A stretch of DNA of 64,000 bases from a marine bacterium B5-7 (GTDB lineage: Bacteria > Pseudomonadota > Gammaproteobacteria > Arenicellales > CAJQKF01). Positions 55,931-64,000 of this stretch are shown one piece after another. The position numbers were made by a program, and so were the translations under genes. How positions within the stretch are numbered: the stretch's first letter is position 1; every line of letters begins with the position of its first letter. The DNA is taken from NCBI GenBank assembly GCA_021604525.1, contig BQJD01000002.1, forward strand, positions 178,336 to 242,335. The letters are read 5' to 3'. Below the pieces are notes generated by a model, which worked only from the letters and a program-made list of their open reading frames with translations, made no database searches and had not been told where the DNA came from.

Positions 55931-57325
55931 ATGATTGAGTCCTTCGGTGCACTGGATCTGGCGCGACTACAGTTCGCGTTTACGATTTCCGCGCATATCT
56001 TCTTTCCCGCATTCACCATCGGGCTGGCCAGTTATCTCGCTGTTCTCGAAGCTATCTGGTTGTTAAAGCGCGACGCGGTTTATATGGATCTGTTCAACTA
56101 CTGGAAGAAGATCTTTGCAGTCGTTTTCAGTATGGGTGTCGTCTCTGGTGTAGTCATGAGTTACCAGTTTGGTACCAACTGGAGTGTTTTCGCTGACAAG
56201 ACCGGCCCGATCCTCGGGCCTTTACTGGGCTATGAAGTACTCACGGCATTTTTCCTTGAAGCGGGTTTCCTTGGAATCATGCTGTTTGGGCTCAAGCGTG
56301 TCGGCGCAGGTCTGCATTTTTTTGCAACAGTCATGGTCGCCATTGGCACTTTGTTTTCGGCATTCTGGATTTTATCGGCCAACTCATGGATGCAAACGCC
56401 GGCTGGATTCACGATCAACTCCAATGGTCAGTTCGTAACAAGCGATTGGTGGACAACAATATTTAATCCGTCATTTCCCTATCGTCTGTCACATATGGTC
56501 CTGGCTGCCTATCTGACGACCGCCTTTGTAGTCGGTGGTACCGGAGCGTGGCATTTATTGCGCGGTACCGCTAACCACAGCTCAAGAATCATGTTTTCCA
56601 TGGCCATGTGGATGGCGCTGCTGGTAGCACCGTTGCAAATCATTGCCGGTGATCTACATGGCCTCAATACCCTTGAACATCAACCTGCAAAAATAGCGGC
56701 GATGGAAGGTCATTATGAGACGCGCAGTGGTGCGCCGCTGATTCTTTTCGGCATACCTGATGATGAAGCACAGACCATGCACCACGCCATTGAGATTCCG
56801 AAACTGGGCTCGCTCATACTGACGCATGATGCAAACGGCAAATTACAAGGTCTTGACAGCTTTCCGGAAGGTGAGCGGCCCAAGGTCGGAATTATTTTCT
56901 GGACGTTCAGAGTCATGGTAGCTATCGGTTTTGCCATGGTCGCCATCGGTTTATGGGCAGTTGTCGCGAGGACAAAGGGTCGTCTTTATAATTCACGAAT
57001 GCTCCATCGCATGGCTCTGCTGATGGCGCCGTCGGGTTTTCTGGCTGTGCTATGTGGATGGATTACCACCGAAGTCGGTCGTCAGCCATGGACAGTATAT
57101 GGCCTGTTAAAAACAGCCGATTCCGTTGCCCCCGTAGATGCCGCTGCCGTGGCTATCTCACTCACCATGTTCGTTGTGGTCTACTTCGCGGTATTTGGAA
57201 CCGGCACATTATTTGTGTTGCGATTAATGGCACGACCAGTGAAATCAGGCGACGAAGGTGATCACAGTGAGATGATTAATGTGCCGTATTCTGCACCGGT
57301 GAAGGGAGGTCGTGATGGACATTGA
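55931..57325 (+). CDS. cydA: Cytochrome bd ubiquinol oxidase subunit I, cyanide-insensitive (CioA) type
   Basis: The 464-residue subunit oxidises ubiquinol and reduces oxygen to water at the inner membrane and carries the haems. The axial His of haem b595 is in ISAHIFFPAF (about residue 19), and the conserved TEVGRQPW stretch is near 377-384. The quinol-binding Q-loop is short. The total length is therefore below E. coli CydA (522 residues), as in CioA of Pseudomonas. ATG 55931 is chosen over the preceding GTG 55928. It overlaps cydB by 11 bases. Confidence 0.92.
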   Translation: MIESFGALDLARLQFAFTISAHIFFPAFTIGLASYLAVLEAIWLLKRDAVYMDLFNYWKKIFAVVFSMGVVSGVVMSYQFGTNWSVFADKTGPILGPLLGYEVLTAFFLEAGFLGIMLFGLKRVGAGLHFFATVMVAIGTLFSAFWILSANSWMQTPAGFTINSNGQFVTSDWWTTIFNPSFPYRLSHMVLAAYLTTAFVVGGTGAWHLLRGTANHSSRIMFSMAMWMALLVAPLQIIAGDLHGLNTLEHQPAKIAAMEGHYETRSGAPLILFGIPDDEAQTMHHAIEIPKLGSLILTHDANGKLQGLDSFPEGERPKVGIIFWTFRVMVAIGFAMVAIGLWAVVARTKGRLYNSRMLHRMALLMAPSGFLAVLCGWITTEVGRQPWTVYGLLKTADSVAPVDAAAVAISLTMFVVVYFAVFGTGTLFVLRLMARPVKSGDEGDHSEMINVPYSAPVKGGRDGH

Positions 57326-58319
57326 CCTGCCACTGGTGTGGGCCGGCTTAATCAGCTTTGCAGTTCTCGCCTACGTTATTCTCGATGGCTTCGATCTCGG
57401 TCTCGGAATTCTGTTTTTACTGATGCCGGATCACAAGTCGCGCGATCTGGCGATGAACTCCGTGGCGCCGGTTTGGGATGGAAACGAAACCTGGCTGGTA
57501 CTCGGGGGCGGTGGTCTTTTCGCGGCATTCCCGCTGGCCTACGCGACTATATTGCCGGCATTGTATGCACCGTTGATCGCGATGCTGCTGGGCCTTGTGT
57601 TTCGCGGCGTGTCGTTCGAATTCAGAGCCAAGGCGGGTCGTAGCCGAATCCTCTGGGATATCGGATTTTCCGGTGGATCGTTGATCGCTGCCCTGGCTCA
57701 GGGTATCGCGCTGGGAACGATCGTACAGGGCATTAACGTTGAGGGTCGCAGCTATGCGGGTGGCTGGTGGGATTGGCTGACACCGTTTTCCCTGTTGACC
57801 GGTGTGGCACTGGTTGTCGGCTACGGGCTGCTCGGCGCCACCTGGCTGATTATGAAAACAGATGGCGATCTGAATCGTTTCGCTACTCGCTTCGCGCGTT
57901 TGACGGCGACCGGCACCTTGGCGTTAATCGGACTGGTGAGCATTGCAACACCATTTTTAAATCCGATCTATCTGCAACGCTGGTTTGTCTGGCCAGGCAT
58001 GTTGTTCAGTTTTGTTGTGCCCCTGCTTATTATTGGGTGCGCACTATCGTTATATCGTTGTTTATCACTCGGCCGTGTCTGGCAACCATTTGTCATCGCA
58101 CTGGCATTATTCATACTGTGCTATATCGGTATTCTGATCAGTTTTTATCCTTACATCGTACCACCTGATATCGATATCTGGCAGGCAGCAGCACCTGATT
58201 CGAGCCTCGAATTCTTACTGGTCGGGGCACTGATCCTGATACCTGTCATCCTTGCATACACCGGTTACGCCTATTGGGTTTTCCGTGGAAAGGTTGATCC
58301 AGACGAGGGCTACCACTGA
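57315..58319 (+). CDS. cydB: Cytochrome bd ubiquinol oxidase subunit II (CioB type)
   Basis: The 334-residue membrane subunit has eight to nine helices and stabilises the haem-bearing subunit. It starts with LPLVWAGLISFAVLAYVILDGFDLG, containing the conserved Asp pair, and has the NSVAPVWDGNETWLV stretch (about 49-63). GGGAGG at 57304-57309 fits ATG 57315 with five bases of spacing. Its stop TGA shares one base with the ATG of the 44-residue subunit that follows. Confidence 0.94.
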   Translation: MDIDLPLVWAGLISFAVLAYVILDGFDLGLGILFLLMPDHKSRDLAMNSVAPVWDGNETWLVLGGGGLFAAFPLAYATILPALYAPLIAMLLGLVFRGVSFEFRAKAGRSRILWDIGFSGGSLIAALAQGIALGTIVQGINVEGRSYAGGWWDWLTPFSLLTGVALVVGYGLLGATWLIMKTDGDLNRFATRFARLTATGTLALIGLVSIATPFLNPIYLQRWFVWPGMLFSFVVPLLIIGCALSLYRCLSLGRVWQPFVIALALFILCYIGILISFYPYIVPPDIDIWQAAAPDSSLEFLLVGALILIPVILAYTGYAYWVFRGKVDPDEGYH

Positions 58320-58453
58320 TGTCCAACGACGAACAGTTCGATCACCCGCGGTCGAGGCGTACGCGGTTCGGCTGGTTTTTGCTATTGTGGGTTGCCGGCG
58401 TTGTCGCACTGGCTATGGCTACATGGGTGATCAAACAACTCATTGGCGGCTAG
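58319..58453 (+). CDS. DUF2474 small bd-oxidase-associated protein
   Basis: This 44-residue protein begins at ATG 58319, overlapping the cydB stop by one base, and ends at TAG 58451-58453. A basic stretch (HPRSRRTR) is followed by one membrane helix (about residues 17-40: FGWFLLLWVAGVV and on). Size, layout and position match DUF2474, small proteins encoded after cioAB that are thought to play the part CydX plays in E. coli. It was found by reading the sequence after cydB, because it is too short for usual gene calling. A terminator follows 38 bases later. Confidence 0.8.
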   Translation: MSNDEQFDHPRSRRTRFGWFLLLWVAGVVALAMATWVIKQLIGG

Positions 58454-58490
58454 CTGTTGCCACTTCTCCCGAACACTAATTGCTCCATAT

Positions 58491-58520
58491 AAAAAAAGCG
58501 CGGAAGTCCGCGCTTTTTTA
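58491..58520. terminator. Bidirectional rho-independent terminator
   Basis: GCGCGGA (58498-58504) pairs with TCCGCGC (58507-58513). The stem is flanked by seven A (58491-58497) and six T (58514-58519). It ends the cydAB operon on the plus strand and can serve the DUF1127 gene on the minus strand. Confidence 0.92.
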
Positions 58521-58572
58521 GTTGATTTGATGACCCGTCAGACGGACCATCTCACCAGCGTAAGGAAACGAC

Positions 58573-58800
58573 TTAACGCACAGCCATTCTGGAAACAACG
58601 GTGCGGATCTCTCTTCGATCAATACCGATATCGTTGAGCATATATTCCGGCATCTCGTTTAATTCTCGACGCGCGATTCGCGCTTGATTCCACTCACCGA
58701 AACTTGTCGCTGCCTGTTTCAAAAGCTGGACAAGCGGTGTTGCGCGACGCGCACGCAGGTTGAGTTCCAGATTGTCGTAAAGCACATACAGCGAGGACAT
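58573..58800 (-). CDS. DUF1127 family small protein
   Basis: The 75-residue protein has the C-terminal DUF1127 core with LNEMPEYMLNDIGIDRREI (about 47-65), preceded by a basic, arginine-rich helix. DUF1127 proteins in alphaproteobacteria bind RNA or affect phosphate and growth-phase responses, and the gammaproteobacterial ones are little studied. GGAGAG seven bases upstream supports ATG 58800. It is a single-gene unit that shares the terminator at 58491-58520 with the bd oxidase operon. Confidence 0.88.
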   Translation of the reverse strand: MSSLYVLYDNLELNLRARRATPLVQLLKQAATSFGEWNQARIARRELNEMPEYMLNDIGIDRREIRTVVSRMAVR

Positions 58801-58992
58801 TTTTTCTCTCCGGTTAAGCAGTGGGTATGGCGTACCCTTGATTCGTTGTCCACCCTATGTGGACAGGCGAATAATAGGGATTCCACCTGATTCCCACAAA
58901 CGAAACCTCATCATGTGTCAGTGAAGAAATATTCATGAATTGATTGAATTTTCATGTCCGAACCGTATTTCTCGATACCGGAATAATCCTCC

Positions 58993-61275
58993 TTATTCGA
59001 CCACGGATAGCGGAATGGATTTCAAATCAACACCGTCGCGTGTTTTGAATACAACCTGATACTCACCCGCTTCGTGGGGTGCACGCATCAGTACCGGCGC
59101 ATAATTCGTTGTCTGGCCTTCCCTCACATTCAAACTGGTTATCGACTTGCCGTTGGGCGCGACAAGATGTACCCGACCGAGAATCCCGGCGGGCGCGTCG
59201 ATTACCACCTCAAAGGCTTCCGCTAGAGTGATTTGCCCAGGCACTTGCATGGATACCTCGACCGGGACGATTTCAATCGGTGCCTCAGCAAGTACTTCCT
59301 TGCGATCGGATATCCATTTAAGAATATAGCTCCCGGGTGTACCGATAACGATCAGGGGAGAGTCCGCATAGCCGCCCAGGTTATCCTCCTTTATATAAGC
59401 ATAGGCGAGAAATTTCTTGGCACCTGGACGGTACAAATGGACCTGACCACCGATTCCTGCCGGCGCATCAAGGGATACATCGATGCGGCTTCCAGCCGGC
59501 GTCTCAGCCGGAGCGGTAATGGTAATGGGTGCCTCTTCAACCGTAATGGGCTTTTCAACAAGAACTTCCTTGCGATCGGATATCCAGCGGATCACATACT
59601 TACCGGGCGCTGCCGGTAGCGCAAGGCTCGCCTGCTCATAACCGCCTGTAGCTGACTCACGAACATAGGCATAGGTATAAAAGCGTTTCGCGCCGGGTGC
59701 AAATAACTGGACCTGGCCGCTGAGACCGGAAGGTGCTTCGATTGCAACATCAAGCCTGGTTGCAATCGGTGCGGAACTATCAAAGATCAAGTCGACCAGG
59801 GTCACCGTGACTTCGAGTGCTGAACGTGCGAGAACCTCCTTACGATCGCTTAACCAGCGCAGTTCGTATCGACCGGGATTGGCCGGTACACGAATTTCAG
59901 CAGTTTGATACCCGCCCTGATCCGCCGGCCTGACATAGGCATAACCGAGACTTTTGTCAGAATTTTTCGCATAAAGATAGATATAGCCCTTGAGACCATC
60001 CGGACCTATCGGCGTTATACTGATTTCTGTTGCGCTTGCCACCGATGCCGGTGCTTCGATTGATGTCTCCGCCTCTATCGCAGTCAACTCCGCCTCAGCA
60101 TAAACGGATTTGTCCTCGCCAATCCATCTGACGATGTAGTTATCTGCATTCACCGGTAACCGAATGGCGGCCGTCTGGTAACCACCGGTCGCTGCTTCAC
60201 GGGCATAAGCATAGCCTAGCGACTTGTCGCTGCCGGACCGATAAAGGTAAAGATATCCGCCAAGTCCAGGTGGCGCGTTCAAGCTGATTTCAATCTCGGT
60301 TCCAGCAATGGCGTTGGCAGCCGTATCGAGTGAGATGTCAGGCTCGGTCACCTCGATCGGCCGTGTGGCAATCACCCGCTTGTCTGCCAGCATCCAGCGA
60401 ATCTCGTATTTGCCAGCGATCCCGGGAAGCCTCAGTTCGATGGGTTGATAGTCAGTGCCGTCATGTCGAACATAACCATAACCCACTGAGCGTTTGCCGC
60501 CGACCGGGTACAGGTAAACATAGCCTCCTGCAACCTCTGGTGAATCTGGCACGATAGTAATCCGGGTTCCCTTATTCGCCTGTTGAGGTGCTTCGAGCGT
60601 ACCAGCAGGAAGCGGTTCCGACTGTGCTGGTTCCGCTGCTCCTGCGGGCGGTGCTGCCGTCTCCAGGAGCGCATCGATAAGCTCCTCTGCATTCGCCGCA
60701 GCGACAAACTGTCCACCGGTGTTCTCCGCGAGGCACTTCAATCCTGCCTGATCTTTAACATCGGAAACATCAAAACCAATAACATGGGCGGTAAAGTCGA
60801 TACCGGCAGATTCAAGTTCCAGGCCAAGAGCACAGGGGTCCATGTCGCAGGTCTCGCGACCATCGCTGACAAGAACCACTGTTGCCTTGTCCTCGGTATA
60901 TTTAAGTGACTCGGCAGCCTGTTTAACCGCGGCGCTTAACGGCGTCTTTCCCTTTGGAGTCAAGCCGTCGACGGTGGTCGCCATTTGCGCCGGATCGAGT
61001 GGCGCCGCCGGCAACATCACCTCGATGTCGCTGCAATCACCCTTACGACGATGCCCATAGGCCATCAAGCCAACATCGCGCCCATCCTGCCAATTACTGA
61101 GCAACGACTTGACCGCATCGCGAGCGATCTCGATCTTGGTAACACCATCAATCTGGCCCCACATGCTTCCCGATGCATCGAGCACCAGCATGACCCGTTC
61201 TGCTGCCATCAGAATTCCGCTATTTGACATCAGCCCCAGTGCGATGACTGCGGCCACCATATTTTTAATCCTCAC
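58993..61275 (-). CDS. Secreted von Willebrand factor A protein with six 90-residue repeats
   Basis: The 760-residue protein has a signal peptide (cleavage after LMAA near residue 25) followed at once by a vWA domain (about 26-205). That domain has an intact metal-ion adhesion site: DASGS at 33-37, the Thr in KGKTPLS and the Asp in VSDGRETC. A Pro/Ala/Glu-rich linker (206-228) leads to six tandem repeats (228-760) with a period of almost exactly 90 residues. Each has a GG-Y-x-Y-L-Y strand, a GYAYVRE strand and an IRWISDRKEVL strand. It probably acts on the cell surface or in the periplasm in binding; the ligand is unknown. The start is GTG 61275, supported by AAGGAG eight bases upstream. Confidence 0.82.
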   Translation of the reverse strand: MRIKNMVAAVIALGLMSNSGILMAAERVMLVLDASGSMWGQIDGVTKIEIARDAVKSLLSNWQDGRDVGLMAYGHRRKGDCSDIEVMLPAAPLDPAQMATTVDGLTPKGKTPLSAAVKQAAESLKYTEDKATVVLVSDGRETCDMDPCALGLELESAGIDFTAHVIGFDVSDVKDQAGLKCLAENTGGQFVAAANAEELIDALLETAAPPAGAAEPAQSEPLPAGTLEAPQQANKGTRITIVPDSPEVAGGYVYLYPVGGKRSVGYGYVRHDGTDYQPIELRLPGIAGKYEIRWMLADKRVIATRPIEVTEPDISLDTAANAIAGTEIEISLNAPPGLGGYLYLYRSGSDKSLGYAYAREAATGGYQTAAIRLPVNADNYIVRWIGEDKSVYAEAELTAIEAETSIEAPASVASATEISITPIGPDGLKGYIYLYAKNSDKSLGYAYVRPADQGGYQTAEIRVPANPGRYELRWLSDRKEVLARSALEVTVTLVDLIFDSSAPIATRLDVAIEAPSGLSGQVQLFAPGAKRFYTYAYVRESATGGYEQASLALPAAPGKYVIRWISDRKEVLVEKPITVEEAPITITAPAETPAGSRIDVSLDAPAGIGGQVHLYRPGAKKFLAYAYIKEDNLGGYADSPLIVIGTPGSYILKWISDRKEVLAEAPIEIVPVEVSMQVPGQITLAEAFEVVIDAPAGILGRVHLVAPNGKSITSLNVREGQTTNYAPVLMRAPHEAGEYQVVFKTRDGVDLKSIPLSVVE
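58996..60594 (-). repeat. Six in-frame 270-bp tandem repeats within the vWA gene
   Basis: The GG pair of each repeat falls at residues 250-251, 339-340, then 430, 520, 610 and 700, giving 89 and then 90, 90, 90 and 90 residues. At DNA level a 23-base identical stretch occurs at 59294-59316 and at 59564-59586, exactly 270 bp apart. A variant lies at 59834. The first and last units are the most diverged. Confidence 0.9.
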
Positions 61276-61536
61276 CCATCTATCTCCTTAACCAGATCCT
61301 TAAATCTCATGAACTTCACTTTGCGAACATATTACTTAATTTGTGGACTGATAATAACCGTCTGGAAATACGTTTTTGATGCTTAAGTGGCCCAATCCAA
61401 AGGACAGATTGGTTCTAACCGCAATACCCTGCATTCACGAATACTGCTCATCGCCTGCCCGGTCCTTGATAAAGCACATCTAACCGACTGATAGGCAACG
61501 GCCCATTTCATATCCAACCCAGCACAAATTATCGCC

Positions 61537-62715
61537 ATGAGTGAACCGCTACTACTGGTCATTAACGCCGGATCATCCAGTCTCAAATTTGCCACATTCA
61601 ATGCCAAAACGTTGATGCGGTTATTCGCTGGTGGCGCCGAAATGCGATCATCTGGCATCCGCTTCACCATTGAAAACGAGCATGATGTTTGCGTGAGGTC
61701 GGAAATTATCGAGTCGACTGATTGGCGCCGGCAAACCGTGGAAAAACTGTTCGCATGGCTTGAGGATGAAAAACTCACCAGCTTGATCAAGGCCATCGGT
61801 CATCGTGTGGTACATGGTGGCGGTATTTTATGCAAACCCTGCCGTATTGACGGCCCGGTTCTTGACACGCTTGAACAGGCAGTGCCGCTCGCGCCATTGC
61901 ATCTACCGGAAAACCTGAAGGCCATCCGTACTGCCATCCGCATCATGCCGGAACTGACCCAGGTCGCCTGCTTTGATACCGCCTTTCATGCCTGCCAGAG
62001 CCGCGTTACCAGAACCTATGCACTGCCAGCCGAGCTTTACAAACCAGGTTATGAACGTTATGGCTTTCATGGGTTATCGTATGAATACATCACCTCTCGA
62101 TTGAATGACTTGTTCAGCCCCCACACGGCAGAAGGCCGGGTGATTGTCGCCCACCTTGGTAATGGCGCCAGTTTATGTGGAATGCGTGAAGGTCAAAGTG
62201 TCGCCACGACGCTTGGCTACTCAACTCTCGATGGTTTGATAATGGGCACCCGCCCCGGCAATCTCGATCCTGCATTGGTACTGCAATTGGTTCGTGATCA
62301 CAATGGCGATATCGATCACGTTGAACGCCTGCTCTATCAGCGGGCCGGACTGCTCGGCGTATCCGGAATCAGTCACGATATGCGCGTGCTGCTTGAATCG
62401 AACGCGGAAGGTGCGAAGCTTGCGGTTGAACTCTTTGTTAACCGGGCACAGCGTGAACTGGGATCTATTGCGGTCGCCATTGGCGGCATCGATGGGTTGG
62501 TCTTCACCGGAGGGATGGGAGCCCATTCGACAACCATTCGCGAGCGTATTGCAAGTGGACTGGAATGGCTTGGCATCTCTCTCGATCCTGATCGCAATTT
62601 CGCAGGTAATGTTCGTATTGAATCTTCGCAGTCGAAGGTAGCCATTGCCGCCATCGAAACCGATGAAGAGATCGTCATCGCTCGTCACACGCGCAGCATT
62701 ATTGATGGTGTCTGA
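61537..62715 (+). CDS. ackA: Acetate kinase
   Basis: The 392-residue enzyme interconverts acetate plus ATP and acetyl phosphate plus ADP. The N-terminal phosphate-binding VINAGSSSLKF (about 8-18), HRVVHGG (about 89-95), YGFHGLSYEYI (about 176-186), AHLGNGASLC and MGTRPGNLDPAL (about 236-247) with the catalytic Arg are all present. No phosphotransacetylase gene is nearby, so acetyl phosphate must come from elsewhere. The protein is divergent from the vWA gene, with 261 bases between them that contain no gene. Confidence 0.95.
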   Translation: MSEPLLLVINAGSSSLKFATFNAKTLMRLFAGGAEMRSSGIRFTIENEHDVCVRSEIIESTDWRRQTVEKLFAWLEDEKLTSLIKAIGHRVVHGGGILCKPCRIDGPVLDTLEQAVPLAPLHLPENLKAIRTAIRIMPELTQVACFDTAFHACQSRVTRTYALPAELYKPGYERYGFHGLSYEYITSRLNDLFSPHTAEGRVIVAHLGNGASLCGMREGQSVATTLGYSTLDGLIMGTRPGNLDPALVLQLVRDHNGDIDHVERLLYQRAGLLGVSGISHDMRVLLESNAEGAKLAVELFVNRAQRELGSIAVAIGGIDGLVFTGGMGAHSTTIRERIASGLEWLGISLDPDRNFAGNVRIESSQSKVAIAAIETDEEIVIARHTRSIIDGV

Positions 62716-62795
62716 TAATAGTTCGAACCTTTCTGGTCTAATCGTTGTCAACAGAAAAGGCCTTCGATTTACCTGTCAGGACAAAGCCGTTATCC

Positions 62796-63734
62796 ATGTA
62801 TTCGTCCAAACGAACACGTTGTCTTCGTGGTGCGGTATTCAGCGTTATTTTTACATCGCTAACTCCACTGCATGCTAACGATAATACCGATAGCAATAAG
62901 TTCGTCGTTAAAAGCGGCGGTGCAAGTCTTAACGTGTTCACTCACGAGAGACCTGAAGGTATCGACCCGGCACCCTTCATTTACTGGGTGCAGCATGCCG
63001 CTGATGTGGTCTCAGATTATTACGACGGTTTTCCTGTCAATGAAGCGCAAGTAGATCTCGACTTCTTTAACGGTGGTGGCACAGTGGGCGGCAGTGCCTA
63101 TGGCGATAATGGTGCCCGGGTTGCCGTCACAGTAGGCAGCTACAGTGAAACGGGTGATCTGAAACACGACTGGCGACTGGTCCATGAAATGGTTCATCTT
63201 GCCTTGCCGCAACTTCCGCAAAAACATCACTGGCTGGTCGAGGGTTTGGCGACCTATCTGGAATCCATAACCCGTGCACGCGCTGGCGACCTTGATGAAG
63301 CGTATATCTGGCGGGGATTCACCAAAGGGATGCCGAATGGCTTGCCACTTGCGAGTGAACAGGGTCTCGATACGAGTCGGCGTTGGGGAAGTACTTACTG
63401 GGGTGGTGCGTTGTTCTGCCTGGTTGCCGATGTGAGGATCCGTGAGGCAACAGACAACACGAAATCTCTACGAGATGCGGTTATCGGGATTCATCATGCA
63501 GGTCTTGACCATCGTCAGCACACATCGCTTTCTCCGCTGATTGAAATTGCCGACCGAGCTACCGGAACCACGGTGCTGCATGATTTATATCTTGCCGCTG
63601 GTTCCAGCCGCTGGAATCTCGATCTCGATGGCTTGTGGCGTGACCTTGGTGTTTCAAGTGACGGTACCGACATCGTATTTGATGATTCCGCACCGCTTAC
63701 CCACATACGACGCTCAATAACTCGAGTCGAGTAA
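62796..63734 (+). CDS. Secreted gluzincin-like metallopeptidase
   Basis: The 312-residue protein begins with a signal peptide (MYSSKRTRCLRG then a hydrophobic core, cleavage after PLHA near residue 27). The zinc motif HEMVH (about 131-135) is followed after 17 residues by WLVEGLATYLE, whose Glu supplies the third ligand as in gluzincins such as M1 and M61 peptidases. The upstream YGDNGARVAV strand would line the active site. No firm family assignment is possible by eye. The ATG at 62796 is needed for the signal peptide; an upstream TTG reading is rejected. It follows ackA on the same strand. Confidence 0.75.
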   Translation: MYSSKRTRCLRGAVFSVIFTSLTPLHANDNTDSNKFVVKSGGASLNVFTHERPEGIDPAPFIYWVQHAADVVSDYYDGFPVNEAQVDLDFFNGGGTVGGSAYGDNGARVAVTVGSYSETGDLKHDWRLVHEMVHLALPQLPQKHHWLVEGLATYLESITRARAGDLDEAYIWRGFTKGMPNGLPLASEQGLDTSRRWGSTYWGGALFCLVADVRIREATDNTKSLRDAVIGIHHAGLDHRQHTSLSPLIEIADRATGTTVLHDLYLAAGSSRWNLDLDGLWRDLGVSSDGTDIVFDDSAPLTHIRRSITRVE

Positions 63735-63828
63735 CTCGCAATAAAGTATGAATATCCAGCTTCGCTACTAAGCATTTATCAAGTGCAGGTATTCGGTCAG
63801 CCACCAACGCTGATATGCTGTCCAACAA

Positions 63829-64000
63829 ATGAATGTAATCGAAGATAAGTCACATGTTACGGATACGCATATAAAGTCGCAGATTTTACGGCATATCGAA
63901 ATCTGCCGATCACGTATTCCAGACTTTGTTAAAGATAGTTTTTACGGAACAGGCGCTTTTCATCTCAATCGCCGCGCCTTTGGTCTCGACATTCTGATAG
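63829..64000 (+). CDS. N-terminal part of an unknown protein running off the window
   Basis: From ATG 63829 the frame stays open for 57 codons to the window end. The first 15 residues are polar, and the segment HIEICRSRIPDFVKDSF is followed by GTGAFHLNRRAFGLDILI. The latter recalls the conserved N-terminal part of DUF6635-like membrane proteins (a basic F-x-x-R-R-x-F-G-x-D pattern before a hydrophobic segment). That likeness is from memory and weak. There is no clear ribosome binding site. Confidence 0.45.
   Translation, partial: MNVIEDKSHVTDTHIKSQILRHIEICRSRIPDFVKDSFYGTGAFHLNRRAFGLDILI

Noticed and set aside
57312..57314. GTG start for cydB
   Set aside because: The ATG at 57315 has better spacing to GGGAGG and matches the family start.
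58996..60594. Regular repeats considered as a CRISPR-like array
   Set aside because: The 270-bp units are in frame, diverged in protein-like fashion and lie inside an open reading frame. There are no short repeats with unique spacers and no cas genes.

Overview
The window is an unbroken stretch of bacterial chromosome of moderate GC with about 55 protein genes. I see no insertion sequences, prophage genes, CRISPR arrays, rRNA or tRNA. The gene set points to an aerobic, respiring gammaproteobacterium, probably marine or halotolerant: AcnA-type aconitase, malate synthase G, a cyanide-insensitive bd oxidase, a SoeABC-type cytoplasmic sulfite dehydrogenase, DsbB, DUF1127 and GGDEF/EAL signalling proteins. 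This assignment is inferred from gene content only. The rhizobial-type glycerol ABC importer (GlpSTPQUV) is also found outside alphaproteobacteria.

Layout. 1-7 kb: the 3' part of a MerA-like flavin oxidoreductase, a candidate small RNA with its own promoter and terminator (about 1086-1203), a pyridoxamine-oxidase-fold protein with a very acidic tail, fabD, a TANGO2/NRDE protein and a membrane PAS-GGDEF-EAL protein. 7-11.6 kb: soeABC on the minus strand. 11.8-21.9 kb: a complete glycerol locus. glpV-glpR-glpD-glpS-glpT-glpP-glpQ-glpU lie on the minus strand and glpK is divergent, with a promoter and operator-like repeats between them. 22-28.8 kb: pyruvate kinase, a small cyclotransferase-like gene and comB, then a GST, glucose-6-phosphate isomerase and an Ldh2-type dehydrogenase. 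28.9-33.9 kb: dienelactone hydrolase, a BetA-like choline dehydrogenase, an APC permease and a methyltransferase.

34-46.4 kb: cbiX and hemH (tetrapyrrole metal insertion), DUF2237, MscS, an SGNH-like protein, a GST, a small Hpt/ChpA-like orphan, DUF3617, xthA, acnA, a CHASE4-GGDEF diguanylate cyclase and dsbB. 46.7-51.7 kb: two alpha/beta hydrolases, an arsR-arsP pair, a frameshifted SRPBCC remnant, a VOC protein and a methyltransferase. 52-64 kb: malate synthase G, an unknown outer-membrane-like protein, cioAB-type bd oxidase with a 44-residue DUF2474 subunit, DUF1127, a secreted von Willebrand A protein with six 90-residue repeats, acetate kinase, a secreted gluzincin-like peptidase and the start of a further gene.

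How the genes fit together. Glycerol is imported by GlpV/PQ/ST(U), phosphorylated by GlpK and oxidised by GlpD to dihydroxyacetone phosphate. That feeds Pgi in the gluconeogenic direction and Pyk in the glycolytic direction. Aconitase and malate synthase cover parts of the TCA and glyoxylate cycles, and the bd oxidase and SoeABC exchange electrons with the quinone pool. The points most worth a second look are the small RNA with an exposed anti-Shine-Dalgarno tract, the complementary degeneracy of the two glycerol-importer ATPases, the exact 270-bp periodicity of the vWA gene, and the SRPBCC gene broken by one missing G.
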